Part shown: positions 48,827-58,228 of the stretch, piece after piece
Position numbering within the stretch: position 1 is the stretch's first letter
How the letters are laid out: each line of letters begins with the position of its first letter
Source of the DNA: Pelomonas sp047654805
GTDB taxonomy: Bacteria; Pseudomonadota; Gammaproteobacteria; Burkholderiales; Burkholderiaceae_C
Assembly: GCF_047654805.1 (NCBI RefSeq)
Contig: NZ_JASGIV010000001.1
Location: 5,518,001-5,582,000, forward strand
Length of the DNA stretch: 64,000 nt
Direction of reading: 5' to 3'
Position numbers and translations under genes: made by a program
Notes under the pieces: generated by a model
Database searches by the model: none
What the model saw: only the letters and a program-made list of their open reading frames with translations
Told to the model about the DNA's origin: nothing

Positions 48827-49630
48827 TCAGTTGAGTGCCAGTCTGGTGGTCTCGGCGACGGCGCGGGCGCGCGCGGCGAAATCGGCGCCGCTGCTGGCGT
48901 AGAGGATGGCGCGCGAGGAGTTCACGACCAGAGGCGCCGTGCGGCCCGCGGCCTGCACGACTGCGGCGGCGTCGCCGCCCTGGGCACCCACGCCCGGCAC
49001 AAGCAGGGGCAGCGAGGGCGCGAGCTCGCGCACGCGGGCGATCTCCCCGGGGTAGGTCGCGCCGACGACCAGGCCCAGTTGGCCGTTGCGGTTCCACTGC
49101 GTCTCGGCGAGGTGGGCCAGGTGTTCGAACAGCCGTGGCTGGCCAGGCACGTCGGCCAGGCGCTGCATCTGCCAGTCGTCGCCGCCCTTGTTGGAAGTGC
49201 GGCACAGCAGGATGGCCCCCTTTCCTTCGTAGGCGAGGTAGGGCTCCACGCTGTCGAAGCCCATGAAGGGCGACAGCGTGACGGCGTCAGCGCGGTAGCG
49301 CTCGAAGGCCTCGCGGGCGTACTGCTCGGCGGTGGAGCCGATGTCGCCGCGCTTGGCGTCCAGGATGACGGGCACGCCGGGCGCAACCGTGTGGATGTGG
49401 GCGATCAGGCGCTCCAGCTGCTCCTCGGCGCGGTGGGCGGCGAAATAGGCGATCTGCGGTTTGAAGGCGCAGGCGAGGTCGTGCGTCGCGTCGACGATGG
49501 CGGCGCAGAAGTCGTAGATCTTGGACGCATCGCCGGCCCATGCGCCCGGCAGCTTGCTGGGCTCGGGGTCGAGGCCGACGCAGAGGCGGGAGGAGGAGCG
49601 GGCTTGGAGCTGGGCAACAAAAGTCGTCAT
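48827..49630 (-). CDS. pyrF: Orotidine 5'-phosphate decarboxylase (type 2)
   Basis: A 267-residue pyrimidine enzyme making UMP from OMP. LCVGLDPEPSKLP at the N-terminus, catalytic VILDAKRGDIGSTAEQYA with Asp-Lys-Asp, and VPGVGAQGGDAA at the phosphate end match the type 2 PyrF group. Its ATG overlaps the stop of the upstream GGDEF-EAL gene (ATGA). Confidence 0.95.
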   Translation of the reverse strand: MTTFVAQLQARSSSRLCVGLDPEPSKLPGAWAGDASKIYDFCAAIVDATHDLACAFKPQIAYFAAHRAEEQLERLIAHIHTVAPGVPVILDAKRGDIGSTAEQYAREAFERYRADAVTLSPFMGFDSVEPYLAYEGKGAILLCRTSNKGGDDWQMQRLADVPGQPRLFEHLAHLAETQWNRNGQLGLVVGATYPGEIARVRELAPSLPLLVPGVGAQGGDAAAVVQAAGRTAPLVVNSSRAILYASSGADFAARARAVAETTRLALN

Positions 49631-51888
49631 GTCAGGGCAAAGGCGGAGATGGGGGCGGTGCGGGACAGGACGAATTCTGCAAAAGCCTCGGCTGGCAGTG
49701 GGCGGCTGAACAGATACCCCTGCACGGCATGGCAGCCCTGGCGGCGCAGGAAGGCGAGCTGCCCCTCGGTTTCGACGCCTTCGGCCAGGGTCTGAAGGCC
49801 CAGGGCGCCGGCCATGCGGATGACGGCATCCACGATGGCGCGGTCCTCGGCATCCTCCGTCAGGTCGCGCACGAAGGACTGGTCGATCTTGAGCTTGCCG
49901 ACGCGGAAGCGCTTCAGATGGCTGAGCGACGAGTAGCCGGTGCCGAAGTCGTCGATGGATAGATGCACGCCACGGGCATGCAGTTCGTTCATGACGGTGA
50001 TGGCGACGACCGGGTTGTCCATCGCGGCGCCCTCGGTCAGTTCCAACTCCAGGCGCCGGGCCGGCATGCCGACCTCCTCAAGCACGCGGGCCACGAGCGC
50101 CGGCAGGTCGTCGTGGCGGAACTGCACGGCCGACAGGTTGACGGCCATGGTCAGCTCGGGCAGGCCAGCCCGGTCCCACCGCTGCAGCTGAGAGAGGGCC
50201 TCCTTCAGCACCCATTCGCCGATGGGCAGGATCAGTCCGGAGGCCTCGGCGACGGGAATGAACTCGCCCGGTGACACCCAGCCCAGCTCGGGGTGGTGCC
50301 AGCGCAGCAGGGCCTCGGCGCCCACGATGTGGGCTGCGCCGTCCGCGCTGTAGCTCGCATCTCCGCCGCTGGTGTCGAGCGCGAACTGGGGCTGGTAGTG
50401 CAGGCTGAGTTGGCCGCGCTCCAGCGCGCGGCGCAGCGCGTTCTCCAGCTGCAGTGCGCGGGCCGATTGGGCTTGCATCTCGCTCGTGAAGAAACGGTAG
50501 GCGTTGCGACCGTCGCGCTTGGCGCGGAACATGGCCGCGTCGGCGCACTTGCACAGGGTCTCGAAGTCGTCGCCGTCGGTCGGGAACATCGCAATGCCCA
50601 TGGACGGAGTGACGGTCAACTCCTGCTGGTCGACCTGGAACGGGGCGCTGGCCAGCGCCATCAGCTTGGTTGCGAGGTGGGCCGCGCCGGCGATGTCGGT
50701 CAAAGGCAGCACCAGCACGAACTCGTCGCCGCCCATGCGGGCCACGGTGTCCTGCTCGCGCACGGCACCGCGCAGCCGGGCGGCTAGCTGGGTCAGCAGG
50801 CTGTCGCCGACACGGTGGCCCAGCGAGTCGTTGACGTTCTTGAAGTGGTCCAGGTCCAGGAACAGCACGGCCAGCGGCTCGTCGCTGCGGCGGGCGATGT
50901 CCAGCGCCTGGCTGGCGCGGTCGGCCAGCAGGTGGCGGTTGGGCAGGCCGGTCAGCGCGTCGAACAGGGCCAGGCGTTCGGCACGTGCCTCGGCGGCCTG
51001 CTGCTCCGCGACCTTGAGCTCCAGTGCCGCCACGGTCTGACTGAGCTGCTCGGTGCGCTGGGCGACGAGAGCCTCGAGCTGGGCCTTGGATTGCACCAGG
51101 TCCTGCTCGGCCTGCTTGCGGGCGGTGATGTCCTGGGTGATCCAGATCGAGCCGCGTGACAGGTCGCTGCGGTCGATGGCCTTGCTGCGCACCTCGCAGA
51201 AGATGGGCGTGCCGTCCTTGCGGACGAGCAGCATCTCGGCATGGAAGGAGTCGCCGCGCGACAGCGGCTCGTAACAGCGGTCGCCGGCGGCCTTCCAGTC
51301 CTCGTCGCTGAGGTACCAGACACGCGACAGCTGGCCGTCAAGCTCACCAGGCCCGTAACCGAAGAGCTGTTCGAAGGCGCGGTTGCAGCGTGTCACGCGG
51401 CGGCCGCGCAGGAAGACGATGCCGACCATGGCGTGGTCGAAGATAAGCTGCTGCTCGGCGTGAAGGTCGGCCAGCGCGGCGTCGGCCAGCTTGCGTTCGC
51501 TGATGTCGTCGACGATCCAGATCGAGCCGTCCGCCGGATCGTCGGGGTTGATGAGGCGGCCGGTCAGGTGAGTCCAGAAGCGCTCGCCGTTCTGGCGCCG
51601 CATCAGCTGTTCGCTGCGGAAGGTCTCCCCGGCTGCCAGCACGGGATAGGCGCGGCGGCCCAGGTTGCGGGCCTCGTCCTCGCTCTCGTACAGCTCCACG
51701 CTACTGCGGCCGACGGCCGCCTCGGGACTGTCGAAGCCGTAGATTTCGGCATAGCGCTGGTTGCAGCGAACCAGCGTGCGCGCCTTCACGAAGACGACGC
51801 CTACGCCCGCGTTGGCCAGAATGACATCCAGCTCGCGCAGGGCCTGGCGGAGCGCGGGGTTGTCGCTGGTGTCGGGCGCGAGGCTCAT
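49627..51888 (-). CDS. PAS-GGDEF-EAL cyclic-di-GMP protein
   Basis: A 753-residue signalling protein with two or three PAS domains (about residues 15-300), a short coiled coil, GGDEF domain with intact MGGDEFV site and EAL domain with EALLRW, ELTEG and DDFGTGYSS. Both synthesis and breakdown sites look intact, so it may be bifunctional. The start at 51888 is the first ATG inside the gene-sized open frame that has no overlap with the divergent GNAT gene; its ribosome site is weak. It overlaps pyrF. Confidence 0.9.
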   Translation of the reverse strand: MSLAPDTSDNPALRQALRELDVILANAGVGVVFVKARTLVRCNQRYAEIYGFDSPEAAVGRSSVELYESEDEARNLGRRAYPVLAAGETFRSEQLMRRQNGERFWTHLTGRLINPDDPADGSIWIVDDISERKLADAALADLHAEQQLIFDHAMVGIVFLRGRRVTRCNRAFEQLFGYGPGELDGQLSRVWYLSDEDWKAAGDRCYEPLSRGDSFHAEMLLVRKDGTPIFCEVRSKAIDRSDLSRGSIWITQDITARKQAEQDLVQSKAQLEALVAQRTEQLSQTVAALELKVAEQQAAEARAERLALFDALTGLPNRHLLADRASQALDIARRSDEPLAVLFLDLDHFKNVNDSLGHRVGDSLLTQLAARLRGAVREQDTVARMGGDEFVLVLPLTDIAGAAHLATKLMALASAPFQVDQQELTVTPSMGIAMFPTDGDDFETLCKCADAAMFRAKRDGRNAYRFFTSEMQAQSARALQLENALRRALERGQLSLHYQPQFALDTSGGDASYSADGAAHIVGAEALLRWHHPELGWVSPGEFIPVAEASGLILPIGEWVLKEALSQLQRWDRAGLPELTMAVNLSAVQFRHDDLPALVARVLEEVGMPARRLELELTEGAAMDNPVVAITVMNELHARGVHLSIDDFGTGYSSLSHLKRFRVGKLKIDQSFVRDLTEDAEDRAIVDAVIRMAGALGLQTLAEGVETEGQLAFLRRQGCHAVQGYLFSRPLPAEAFAEFVLSRTAPISAFALT

Positions 51889-51961
51889 GAAGAGGCTAGT
51901 GGGCGGCGGCGGTCGGTCTGGCGGGCAGGAATTGGAGCATGACCGGTTATTGTCTGGCCTC

Positions 51962-52471
51962 ATGCACATCCTCGTCACCGAACGTCTGTCGCTGCGTGAA
52001 TTCACACCGCTTGACGCGCCCTTCCTGCTGCGTCTGGTCAACGAGCCGGGTTGGATTCGCAACATCAACGACCCCGGCGTGCGCAGCGTCGATGACGCGC
52101 TGACCTGGGCTCAGGGGCGGCTCTTCAAGGCCTATCGAGAACTGGGTCACGGGTTTTGGGCCGTGCAGCGGCGCGAGGACGGCGTGCTGGTCGGCATGTG
52201 CGGGCTGTTCAAGCGCGCGGCCCTGCCAGAGCCCGACCTCGGCTATGCGTTGCTGGCCGAATACGAGGGCCGCGGCTATGCGCTGGAGGCCGCGCGGGCC
52301 TGCGTGGCCCATGCGAAGACGGCGCTGGGCTGGCCCACACTGATGGCCATCACAGCCCTCGACAACCCGCCCAGTGTGTCCCTGCTGCTTAAGCTGGGTT
52401 TCGTTGAGCAGGGCCAGGAGCAGCTCGAGGGCTACAACGGTCCCTCGAGGGTGTTCAGGCTGACGCTCTAG
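51962..52471 (+). CDS. GNAT-family acetyltransferase
   Basis: A 169-residue RimJ/RimL-like acetyltransferase: ERLSLREFTPLDAPFLLRLV start, LGYALLAEYEGRGYALEAAR acetyl-CoA-binding motif and DNPPSVSLLLKLGFVEQG C-terminal motif. The target is unknown. Starts at 51962, divergent from the GGDEF-EAL gene. Confidence 0.88.
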   Translation: MHILVTERLSLREFTPLDAPFLLRLVNEPGWIRNINDPGVRSVDDALTWAQGRLFKAYRELGHGFWAVQRREDGVLVGMCGLFKRAALPEPDLGYALLAEYEGRGYALEAARACVAHAKTALGWPTLMAITALDNPPSVSLLLKLGFVEQGQEQLEGYNGPSRVFRLTL

Positions 52472-52501
52472 TCAGTTTGTCTAGCCAGTTTGGCCGAGGC
52501 T

Positions 52502-52525
52502 GGGCCGTGCGTGATCACGCGGCCC
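52502..52525. terminator. Possible bidirectional terminator
   Basis: GGGCC...GGCCC stem enclosing a perfect GCGTGA-TCACGC palindrome lies between converging GNAT and purB genes. T-tract short. Confidence 0.5.
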
Positions 52526-52535
52526 TTGAAAGCCA

Positions 52536-53912
52536 TCAGATCCGCTTGGCCAGGTCTTGCGCCAGGCCGGTGTAGCTACCCGGAGTCATCTTCAACAGGC
52601 GGGCCTTCTCGGCCTTGGGCAGGTCCAGGCCCTCGATGAAGGCGCGGATGGACTCTTGCGTGATGGCCTTGCCGCGCGTCAGCTCCTTGAGCTGCTCGTA
52701 GGGGTTGGGCAGGCCGAAGCGGCGCATGACGGTTTGGATGGGCTCGGCCAATACTTCCCAGGCAGCGTCCAGGTCGCTGGCGAGGGCTGCCTCGTTGACC
52801 TCCAGCTTGCCCAGGCCCTTGGCTAGAGAGTCGTACCCCAGCAGCGCGTAGCCCAGGCCTACGCCCATGTTGCGCAGCACGGTGGAGTCGGTCAGGTCGC
52901 GCTGCCAGCGGCTCACGGGCAGCTTCTGGCTCAGGTGCGTCAACACTGCGCTGGCCAGGCCGAAGTTGCCCTCGGCGTTCTCGAAGTCGATGGGGTTGAC
53001 CTTGTGCGGCATCGTCGAGCTGCCGATCTCGCCGGCCTTGGTCTTTTGCTTGAAGTAGCCCAGGCTGATGTAGCCCCACACGTCGCGCGACCAGTCGACC
53101 AGGATGGTGTTGGCGCGCGTGAACGCATCGAACAGCTCGGCCATGTAGTCGTGCGGCTCGATCTGGATGGTGTAGGGGTTGAAGGTCAGCTTCAGCTGCT
53201 TCTCGATGACGCTCTTGGAGAAGGTTTCCCAGTCGTGCTTGGGCCAGGCCGACAGGTGGGCGTTGAAGTTGCCGACCGCGCCATTCATCTTGGCCAGCGG
53301 CTTTACGGCGGCGATGCGCGCGCGTGCGGTGACCAGGCGCGCAACGACGTTGGCGATCTCCTTGCCCACCGTCGTCGGGCTGGCCGTCTGGCCATGCGTG
53401 CGCGAAAGCATCGGCGTGGCGGCGAACTGGTGCGCCATCTTGCGCAGCGTTGCGATGATGCCGTCCAGCGCCGGCAGCATGACTTCGTCGCGCGCGGCCT
53501 TCAGCATCAGTGCGTGGCTGGTGTTGTTGATGTCTTCGCTGGTGCAGGCGAAGTGCACGAACTCAGCAGCGGCCATCAGTTCCGGCTGCCCTTCGAAGCT
53601 GCGCTTGATCCAGTACTCCACGGCCTTCACGTCGTGGTTGGTCGTGCGCTCGATGGCCTTGATCTCTTCGGCGTCGGTCTCGCTGAACTTCTTGACCAGG
53701 CGGCGCAGGCGCGAGCGCGCGCCGCTGGACAGCGGCTTGAACTCCTTGAAGCCGGCGTCGCTCAGCGCGATGAACCACTCCACCTCGACCTGCACACGGC
53801 GGTGCATCAACCCGTACTCGGACAGCAGCGGACGCAGTGCGGCCACCTTGGCGGCGTAGCGGCCGTCCAGCGGCGAGAGGGCGCTGATGGCGGAATAGTC
53901 GGTCGTGGTCAT
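52536..53912 (-). CDS. purB: Adenylosuccinate lyase
   Basis: A 458-residue enzyme for two steps of purine synthesis. N-terminus SALSPLDGRYAAKVAALRPL, CTSEDINNTSHALM, catalytic GQTASPTTVG and the signature SSTMPHKVNPIDFENAEGN are diagnostic. Length matches E. coli PurB (456). Confidence 0.96.
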   Translation of the reverse strand: MTTTDYSAISALSPLDGRYAAKVAALRPLLSEYGLMHRRVQVEVEWFIALSDAGFKEFKPLSSGARSRLRRLVKKFSETDAEEIKAIERTTNHDVKAVEYWIKRSFEGQPELMAAAEFVHFACTSEDINNTSHALMLKAARDEVMLPALDGIIATLRKMAHQFAATPMLSRTHGQTASPTTVGKEIANVVARLVTARARIAAVKPLAKMNGAVGNFNAHLSAWPKHDWETFSKSVIEKQLKLTFNPYTIQIEPHDYMAELFDAFTRANTILVDWSRDVWGYISLGYFKQKTKAGEIGSSTMPHKVNPIDFENAEGNFGLASAVLTHLSQKLPVSRWQRDLTDSTVLRNMGVGLGYALLGYDSLAKGLGKLEVNEAALASDLDAAWEVLAEPIQTVMRRFGLPNPYEQLKELTRGKAITQESIRAFIEGLDLPKAEKARLLKMTPGSYTGLAQDLAKRI

Positions 53913-53945
53913 GGCGGGCCGGCAGGTCGTGGAAAACCCGCAATT

Positions 53946-54992
53946 CTATTTTTTGAAGAAGGCTTTGCGCTCTTCGTCGGCGGGATGGCTCGAAAAAGCT
54001 GCGGCGAAGGCACTGTTCGATGCATCTTCCGAATGATCCTTCTCCAATCGCTCGAAGAAATGGACCATGACGGCGGGGTTGATGCCCGCGCCCCGCAACA
54101 GAGTGCGGGCGTAGTCGTCGGCATCGCGTTCGAAGTCGCGCGAGTAGCTCTGCTGGGCGAGCAGTGCAGGCGCGCCGGCCAATGCCACCGAGAAGTCGCC
54201 GATCAGTACACCAGTGGCCAGCCCCACCGCGCTGGCGCGCAGCGTCAGCCGCATGCCGTGCCGGTGTTTCACGTGGCCGAGCTCATGGCCGAGGACGCCG
54301 ACGATGGCCTCGGGCTGGTCTGCCAGCAGCTTCACCAGCTCGTCCGTCACGATGATGGTGCCGCCGGGCAGCGCTAGCGCATTGGGGCCGAAGTGGCGGC
54401 CGCCTTCGCGGAACTGCAGGTCGAAGTGCGTCAGCTTGGGCAACGCGCGGCGATCCAGCGCGGTGTCGACGGCGTCAGCGAAGCGGTCGAAGACGGCGCG
54501 ACGCTGCGCCCAACTGAGCTGGCTCGGACGCAGCCAGTGGCGATCCAGCTCTTTCAGGACCTGGGCGCCAACACGATCGTCGACGGCGTCGGGCAGGAAC
54601 TTGACGGTGGTGTCGGCCGCGACCGGCACGCCCCAGCGCCAGCCGGCGAACAGCGTGGCGATGAGCAGCACCAGCGTCAGCAGTGCCAGCCAGCCGCTCT
54701 GCTGCCAGCGCGGGATGAAAGCGTGGCGTCGGCCGCTCTGCTGCAGCCATGCGTCATACGCGGCTGCGTCGGTGCAGGCCAGCACGCCGCCGTCAGGCAG
54801 CAGGATCTGGCGCTGACCCTGGCGCAGCGGGTCGGGCCAATGCAGCTTTGCGGCAGCGTAGTCGCGCGGCGCGGCGTCACCCGCCTGCACGCAGACGCGC
54901 TCCGCGTCGAACCAGACGGTGGCCGGATGGGGCACGGGATGCAGGCCGTCGAACCACTGCGCGGCCAGGGTAGGGGAGGCGGAGGTGTTCAT
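53946..54992 (-). CDS. M48-family metalloprotease
   Basis: A 348-residue membrane zinc protease. One helix near residues 98-118, zinc site VLGHELGHVKHRHG and third ligand region SRDFERDADDYA. M48 enzymes work in envelope quality control. Overlaps the YjgN-family gene upstream by four bases, so made together with it. Confidence 0.92.
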   Translation of the reverse strand: MNTSASPTLAAQWFDGLHPVPHPATVWFDAERVCVQAGDAAPRDYAAAKLHWPDPLRQGQRQILLPDGGVLACTDAAAYDAWLQQSGRRHAFIPRWQQSGWLALLTLVLLIATLFAGWRWGVPVAADTTVKFLPDAVDDRVGAQVLKELDRHWLRPSQLSWAQRRAVFDRFADAVDTALDRRALPKLTHFDLQFREGGRHFGPNALALPGGTIIVTDELVKLLADQPEAIVGVLGHELGHVKHRHGMRLTLRASAVGLATGVLIGDFSVALAGAPALLAQQSYSRDFERDADDYARTLLRGAGINPAVMVHFFERLEKDHSEDASNSAFAAAFSSHPADEERKAFFKK

Positions 54993-56224
54993 AGGCCGAG
55001 ATCGATGCCAAAGAAGTCGCCGGCGGCTTCGCCGGAGGCGTCAGCGTAGGCGGCGCTGTCGCTGCCATCCCAGCCGTTCATGTCGCCGGTCACCTCGATG
55101 CTGACGGCTTCAAGGCGCAGCTTCCAGGTGTCGATTGCGGCGAAAGGGCGGTACAGCCCCAGCGTCAGCAGAGTCAGGGTCCAGTTCTTGGCCGTCAGCC
55201 AGGCCAGGTTGCGAAAGCGCAGGTGGCTGGAGAAGCGCAGTTGCTCGGACGCGGTGTGGTTCCAGACGAGGTTCTGCAGCCGTGCGTTGAAGAAGGGACC
55301 GATCAGCACGAAGGACAGCAGGTAGACGCCGATGGCGCCACCCATTGCCACGATGCCTACGACCTTGTGCTCTGTGAGCCACTGGCGCAGGTCCGGGATG
55401 AGCAGCGTGCCGATGAGCGCGAGCATCGGCACGAGCACCCAGCAGGCCGTCTTGAATGCCAGGCCGTAGAAGCGTCGTGTCTTCACCTGCATCTGAGCGC
55501 GCTGGCTGGCGAGCTGGTAGTTGTTGTGCTGATAGTGCTTCACCTTGGCCAGCACCAGCGGCAGGAACACGATGTAGAGCAGGGTGCCGAGTCCGCCGAC
55601 GACGAGCATGCTGGTACTCACCAGCGAGGCGGACTGCGCGCTGATGGCGATGCGGCCTTCCATGATGGAGCGGGCGAACTGCTGTACGCCAATCATCAGC
55701 ACCAGGGGCCAGATGGCCGCACCGAAGGCGGAATAGGCGCCGGCGAGGTCGCCCCGGAAGGCCATGCGCAGGCCTCGCCAGGACGAGTTGGCAAGCCGGA
55801 ACTGCTGGCCTGCACGCCACAGGGCCGGCCACAGCACGCACAGGCCGAGGAAGGCGACGTAGTTCGCCAAGGGCGAGAAGCGCCCGCCAATGGCGTAGAC
55901 ACCGAACAGCGCGACCAGAACCAGGAAGCCGCGGAACATCATCTTCGGGTCGCCATGGAAGGCGAGTGCATCGCCGTCAATCCAGGTGTTGGCGTACAGG
56001 TAGCGGATGCGCCGGGCCTTGGCAAAGGGCAGATACAGCCCCAGCGTCACCACGATCAGCAGCAGGTGCAGCAGCCATATGCGGAAGTACTCCCTGCCGC
56101 TGCCGGTGAAGTGCACCTGCAGCGGACGCGAGCCGGTGGCGGCGGTCGACGCTGCATTGACGGCCGGGCGCGCCGACGCTTCGTCCGCGGGCAACGTGGC
56201 CGCGAACCCTTCTGATTCCAACAT
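54989..56224 (-). CDS. YjgN (DUF898) family membrane protein
   Basis: A 411-residue polytopic inner-membrane protein with DUF898 repeats: two RIWLLHLLLIVVTLGLYLPF / WTLTLLTLGLYRPFAAI-type segments near both ends. Function unknown; the family often pairs with an M48 protease, as here. Confidence 0.87.
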   Translation of the reverse strand: MLESEGFAATLPADEASARPAVNAASTAATGSRPLQVHFTGSGREYFRIWLLHLLLIVVTLGLYLPFAKARRIRYLYANTWIDGDALAFHGDPKMMFRGFLVLVALFGVYAIGGRFSPLANYVAFLGLCVLWPALWRAGQQFRLANSSWRGLRMAFRGDLAGAYSAFGAAIWPLVLMIGVQQFARSIMEGRIAISAQSASLVSTSMLVVGGLGTLLYIVFLPLVLAKVKHYQHNNYQLASQRAQMQVKTRRFYGLAFKTACWVLVPMLALIGTLLIPDLRQWLTEHKVVGIVAMGGAIGVYLLSFVLIGPFFNARLQNLVWNHTASEQLRFSSHLRFRNLAWLTAKNWTLTLLTLGLYRPFAAIDTWKLRLEAVSIEVTGDMNGWDGSDSAAYADASGEAAGDFFGIDLGL

Positions 56225-56432
56225 TCATCCTCCCTGGCGATGCCGTGTCCCGGCTTCATGGGACTGAGCCGGTGTCTTGGGCGCCGAGACTTTGCAGGGC
56301 CTGCCCCCGGCTGGCAAGCCCCGCGTGAGTGGGCTGTGTACGGGAGCCGACAGGCCTTTTTCACGAGTGGTTCAAAAGGGGGCGCTGGCTAGAATCGTTT
56401 CGACTTGTGATGCCCGTTTTTGCCCTATGACC

Positions 56433-57056
56433 ATGAAGTTGATCGGATCTCTCGCCAGCCCTTATGTGCGCAAGGTGCGCATCGTGATGGCCGAGAAGAA
56501 GCTCGACTACCAGTTGGTGCTGGAGGACGTCTGGGCCAGCGACGCCATCCTCAAGATGAACCCGCTGGGCAAGGTGCCCTGCCTGGTGATGGAAGGCCAG
56601 GACTCGATCACCGGCGCGGTGTTTGACTCGCGTGTCATCGTCGAGTACGTGGACACGCTGTCGCCCGTGGGCCGGCTGATTCCCGAGCGCGGCCGGGAAC
56701 GTTGCGAGGTGCGCACCTGGGAGGCGTTGGCCGACGGCGTCGTGGACGCAGGCGTTCTCGTGCGGCTGGAACGTACGTGGGCACAGCGCACGCCCGAGCA
56801 GCGCAGCCCGGCCTGGATCGCACGCAACCTGACCAAGGTCACCGCCGCGCTGGCTGCGATGAGCCAGGGTCTGGGCGACAGGCCCTGGTGCTCTGGCAAC
56901 CATTTCTCGCTGGCCGACATCGCCGTCGGCTGCGCCCTGGGCTGGCTGGAGTTCCGCTTCCCGGAGATCGACTGGCGCGAGGCGCACCCCAACCTGGCGC
57001 GTCACATGGACAAACTGGCCCTGCGCCAGAGCTTCATCGACACCGTCCCGGCCTAG
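56433..57056 (+). CDS. Glutathione S-transferase (YibF-like)
   Basis: A 207-residue GST: MKLIGSLASPYVRKVRIVMA start with catalytic-serine region SPYVRKVR, MNPLGKVPCL and DSRVIVEYV glutathione-site motifs, and a helical domain. ATG at 56433 matches family starts; an ATG at 56427 is equally open. The gene converges on the FAD oxidoreductase. Confidence 0.87.
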   Translation: MKLIGSLASPYVRKVRIVMAEKKLDYQLVLEDVWASDAILKMNPLGKVPCLVMEGQDSITGAVFDSRVIVEYVDTLSPVGRLIPERGRERCEVRTWEALADGVVDAGVLVRLERTWAQRTPEQRSPAWIARNLTKVTAALAAMSQGLGDRPWCSGNHFSLADIAVGCALGWLEFRFPEIDWREAHPNLARHMDKLALRQSFIDTVPA

Positions 57057-58210
57057 ATGACGTTGGCCTCGACGAGAGGCCGGCCATCGAGCACGCGCTG
57101 CGGTGTCAGTGAGGCGATCAGCGGCGCGTCCAGGCCGACAATCAGGCGAGCCATCGAGTACCCGACGGCGGGCGACTGCTGCATGCCATGGCCCGAGAAG
57201 CCGCAGGCCGTGAAGGCATTGACCCAGCCCGGCAGGCGGCCAGCGAGGCCGTTGTGGTCGAAGGCATTCATCTCGTAGTAGCCGGCCCAGGCCGAGCGTA
57301 CGCGCAGCGCCTCCAGCGCCGGCACGCGGGCTGCGAGCGTGGGCCAGAGCCGTTCCTCGAAGAGGCCGTGGTCGATGTCGTGCAGCGGTAGGTCGTCCGC
57401 GTCCTCGCCGCGCGGCGGGCCGCCGGCCAGGATGAGCCGGCCTTCGGTGCGGAACCAGAAGCCGCTCGGGTCGATGACCAGCGGGCAGCCGGGTAGGACG
57501 GCCGGCGTCTCCAGCACGAAGACGTCGCGCTTCTTCGCCGCCACGGGCAGCTTGCAGCCAAGTGCCTGGCCCAGCGGCGCGCTCCATGCGCCGGCCGCGA
57601 TGACGAAGGCGTCGCCACCCACGCAACTGCCGTCCGCGCAGTGCACGCCGGTCACGTGGTCGCCACGGCTGTCGAAGCCCAGTGCATCGGCCTGCACGAA
57701 GCGTGCGCCGCAGGTCTGCGCCTTGTGCCGGAACGCGCGGTGCAGTGCGGGGCCGTCGAACCAGCCTTCGCCGCTCAGCCCCAGCGAACCCAGCGCGAGA
57801 TCCTCGACGGCCAGCCATGGGAATCGCCCCGTGAGTTCTGCCGGGTCCAGCAACGCCACGTCGACGCCCTCAGCGCGCTGCCGGGCGTGCGCCTCGCGCA
57901 GCGATTGCGCACCGACCGCCGTCGCCAGATAGAGATAGCCCGGCTCCACAAGGCCGATGGCCGGGGTGTCGTTTGCCGTCGTCAGCTCGCTCGCCGCGCG
58001 GCGCAGGAACTCGATGCTCCAGCGTGACAGCGCGATGTTGACCGGCTGAGAGAACTGCTGGCGGATGGAGCTCAGCGACAGCGAGCTGGAGGCCTGCGCG
58101 TAGCTGCAGTCGCGCTCGATGACGGTCACGGCAATGCCGTGGTCGCGGGCCAGGAAACACGCGATTGCGGCACCCATCACGCCGCCGCCGATAACGGTCA
58201 CTTGGAACAT
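57053..58210 (-). CDS. FAD-dependent oxidoreductase (DAO family)
   Basis: A 385-residue D-amino-acid/glycine-oxidase-like enzyme. The dinucleotide-binding motif VTVIGGGVMGAAIACFLA opens the protein after MFQ; TACGFSGHGMQQSPAVGYSM closes the fold. It probably oxidises an amine or N-methyl amino acid. The start at 58210 gives the Rossmann motif at the N-terminus. Confidence 0.87.
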   Translation of the reverse strand: MFQVTVIGGGVMGAAIACFLARDHGIAVTVIERDCSYAQASSSLSLSSIRQQFSQPVNIALSRWSIEFLRRAASELTTANDTPAIGLVEPGYLYLATAVGAQSLREAHARQRAEGVDVALLDPAELTGRFPWLAVEDLALGSLGLSGEGWFDGPALHRAFRHKAQTCGARFVQADALGFDSRGDHVTGVHCADGSCVGGDAFVIAAGAWSAPLGQALGCKLPVAAKKRDVFVLETPAVLPGCPLVIDPSGFWFRTEGRLILAGGPPRGEDADDLPLHDIDHGLFEERLWPTLAARVPALEALRVRSAWAGYYEMNAFDHNGLAGRLPGWVNAFTACGFSGHGMQQSPAVGYSMARLIVGLDAPLIASLTPQRVLDGRPLVEANVI

Positions 58211-58228
58211 GCTGGCAGCATAGAGGGC

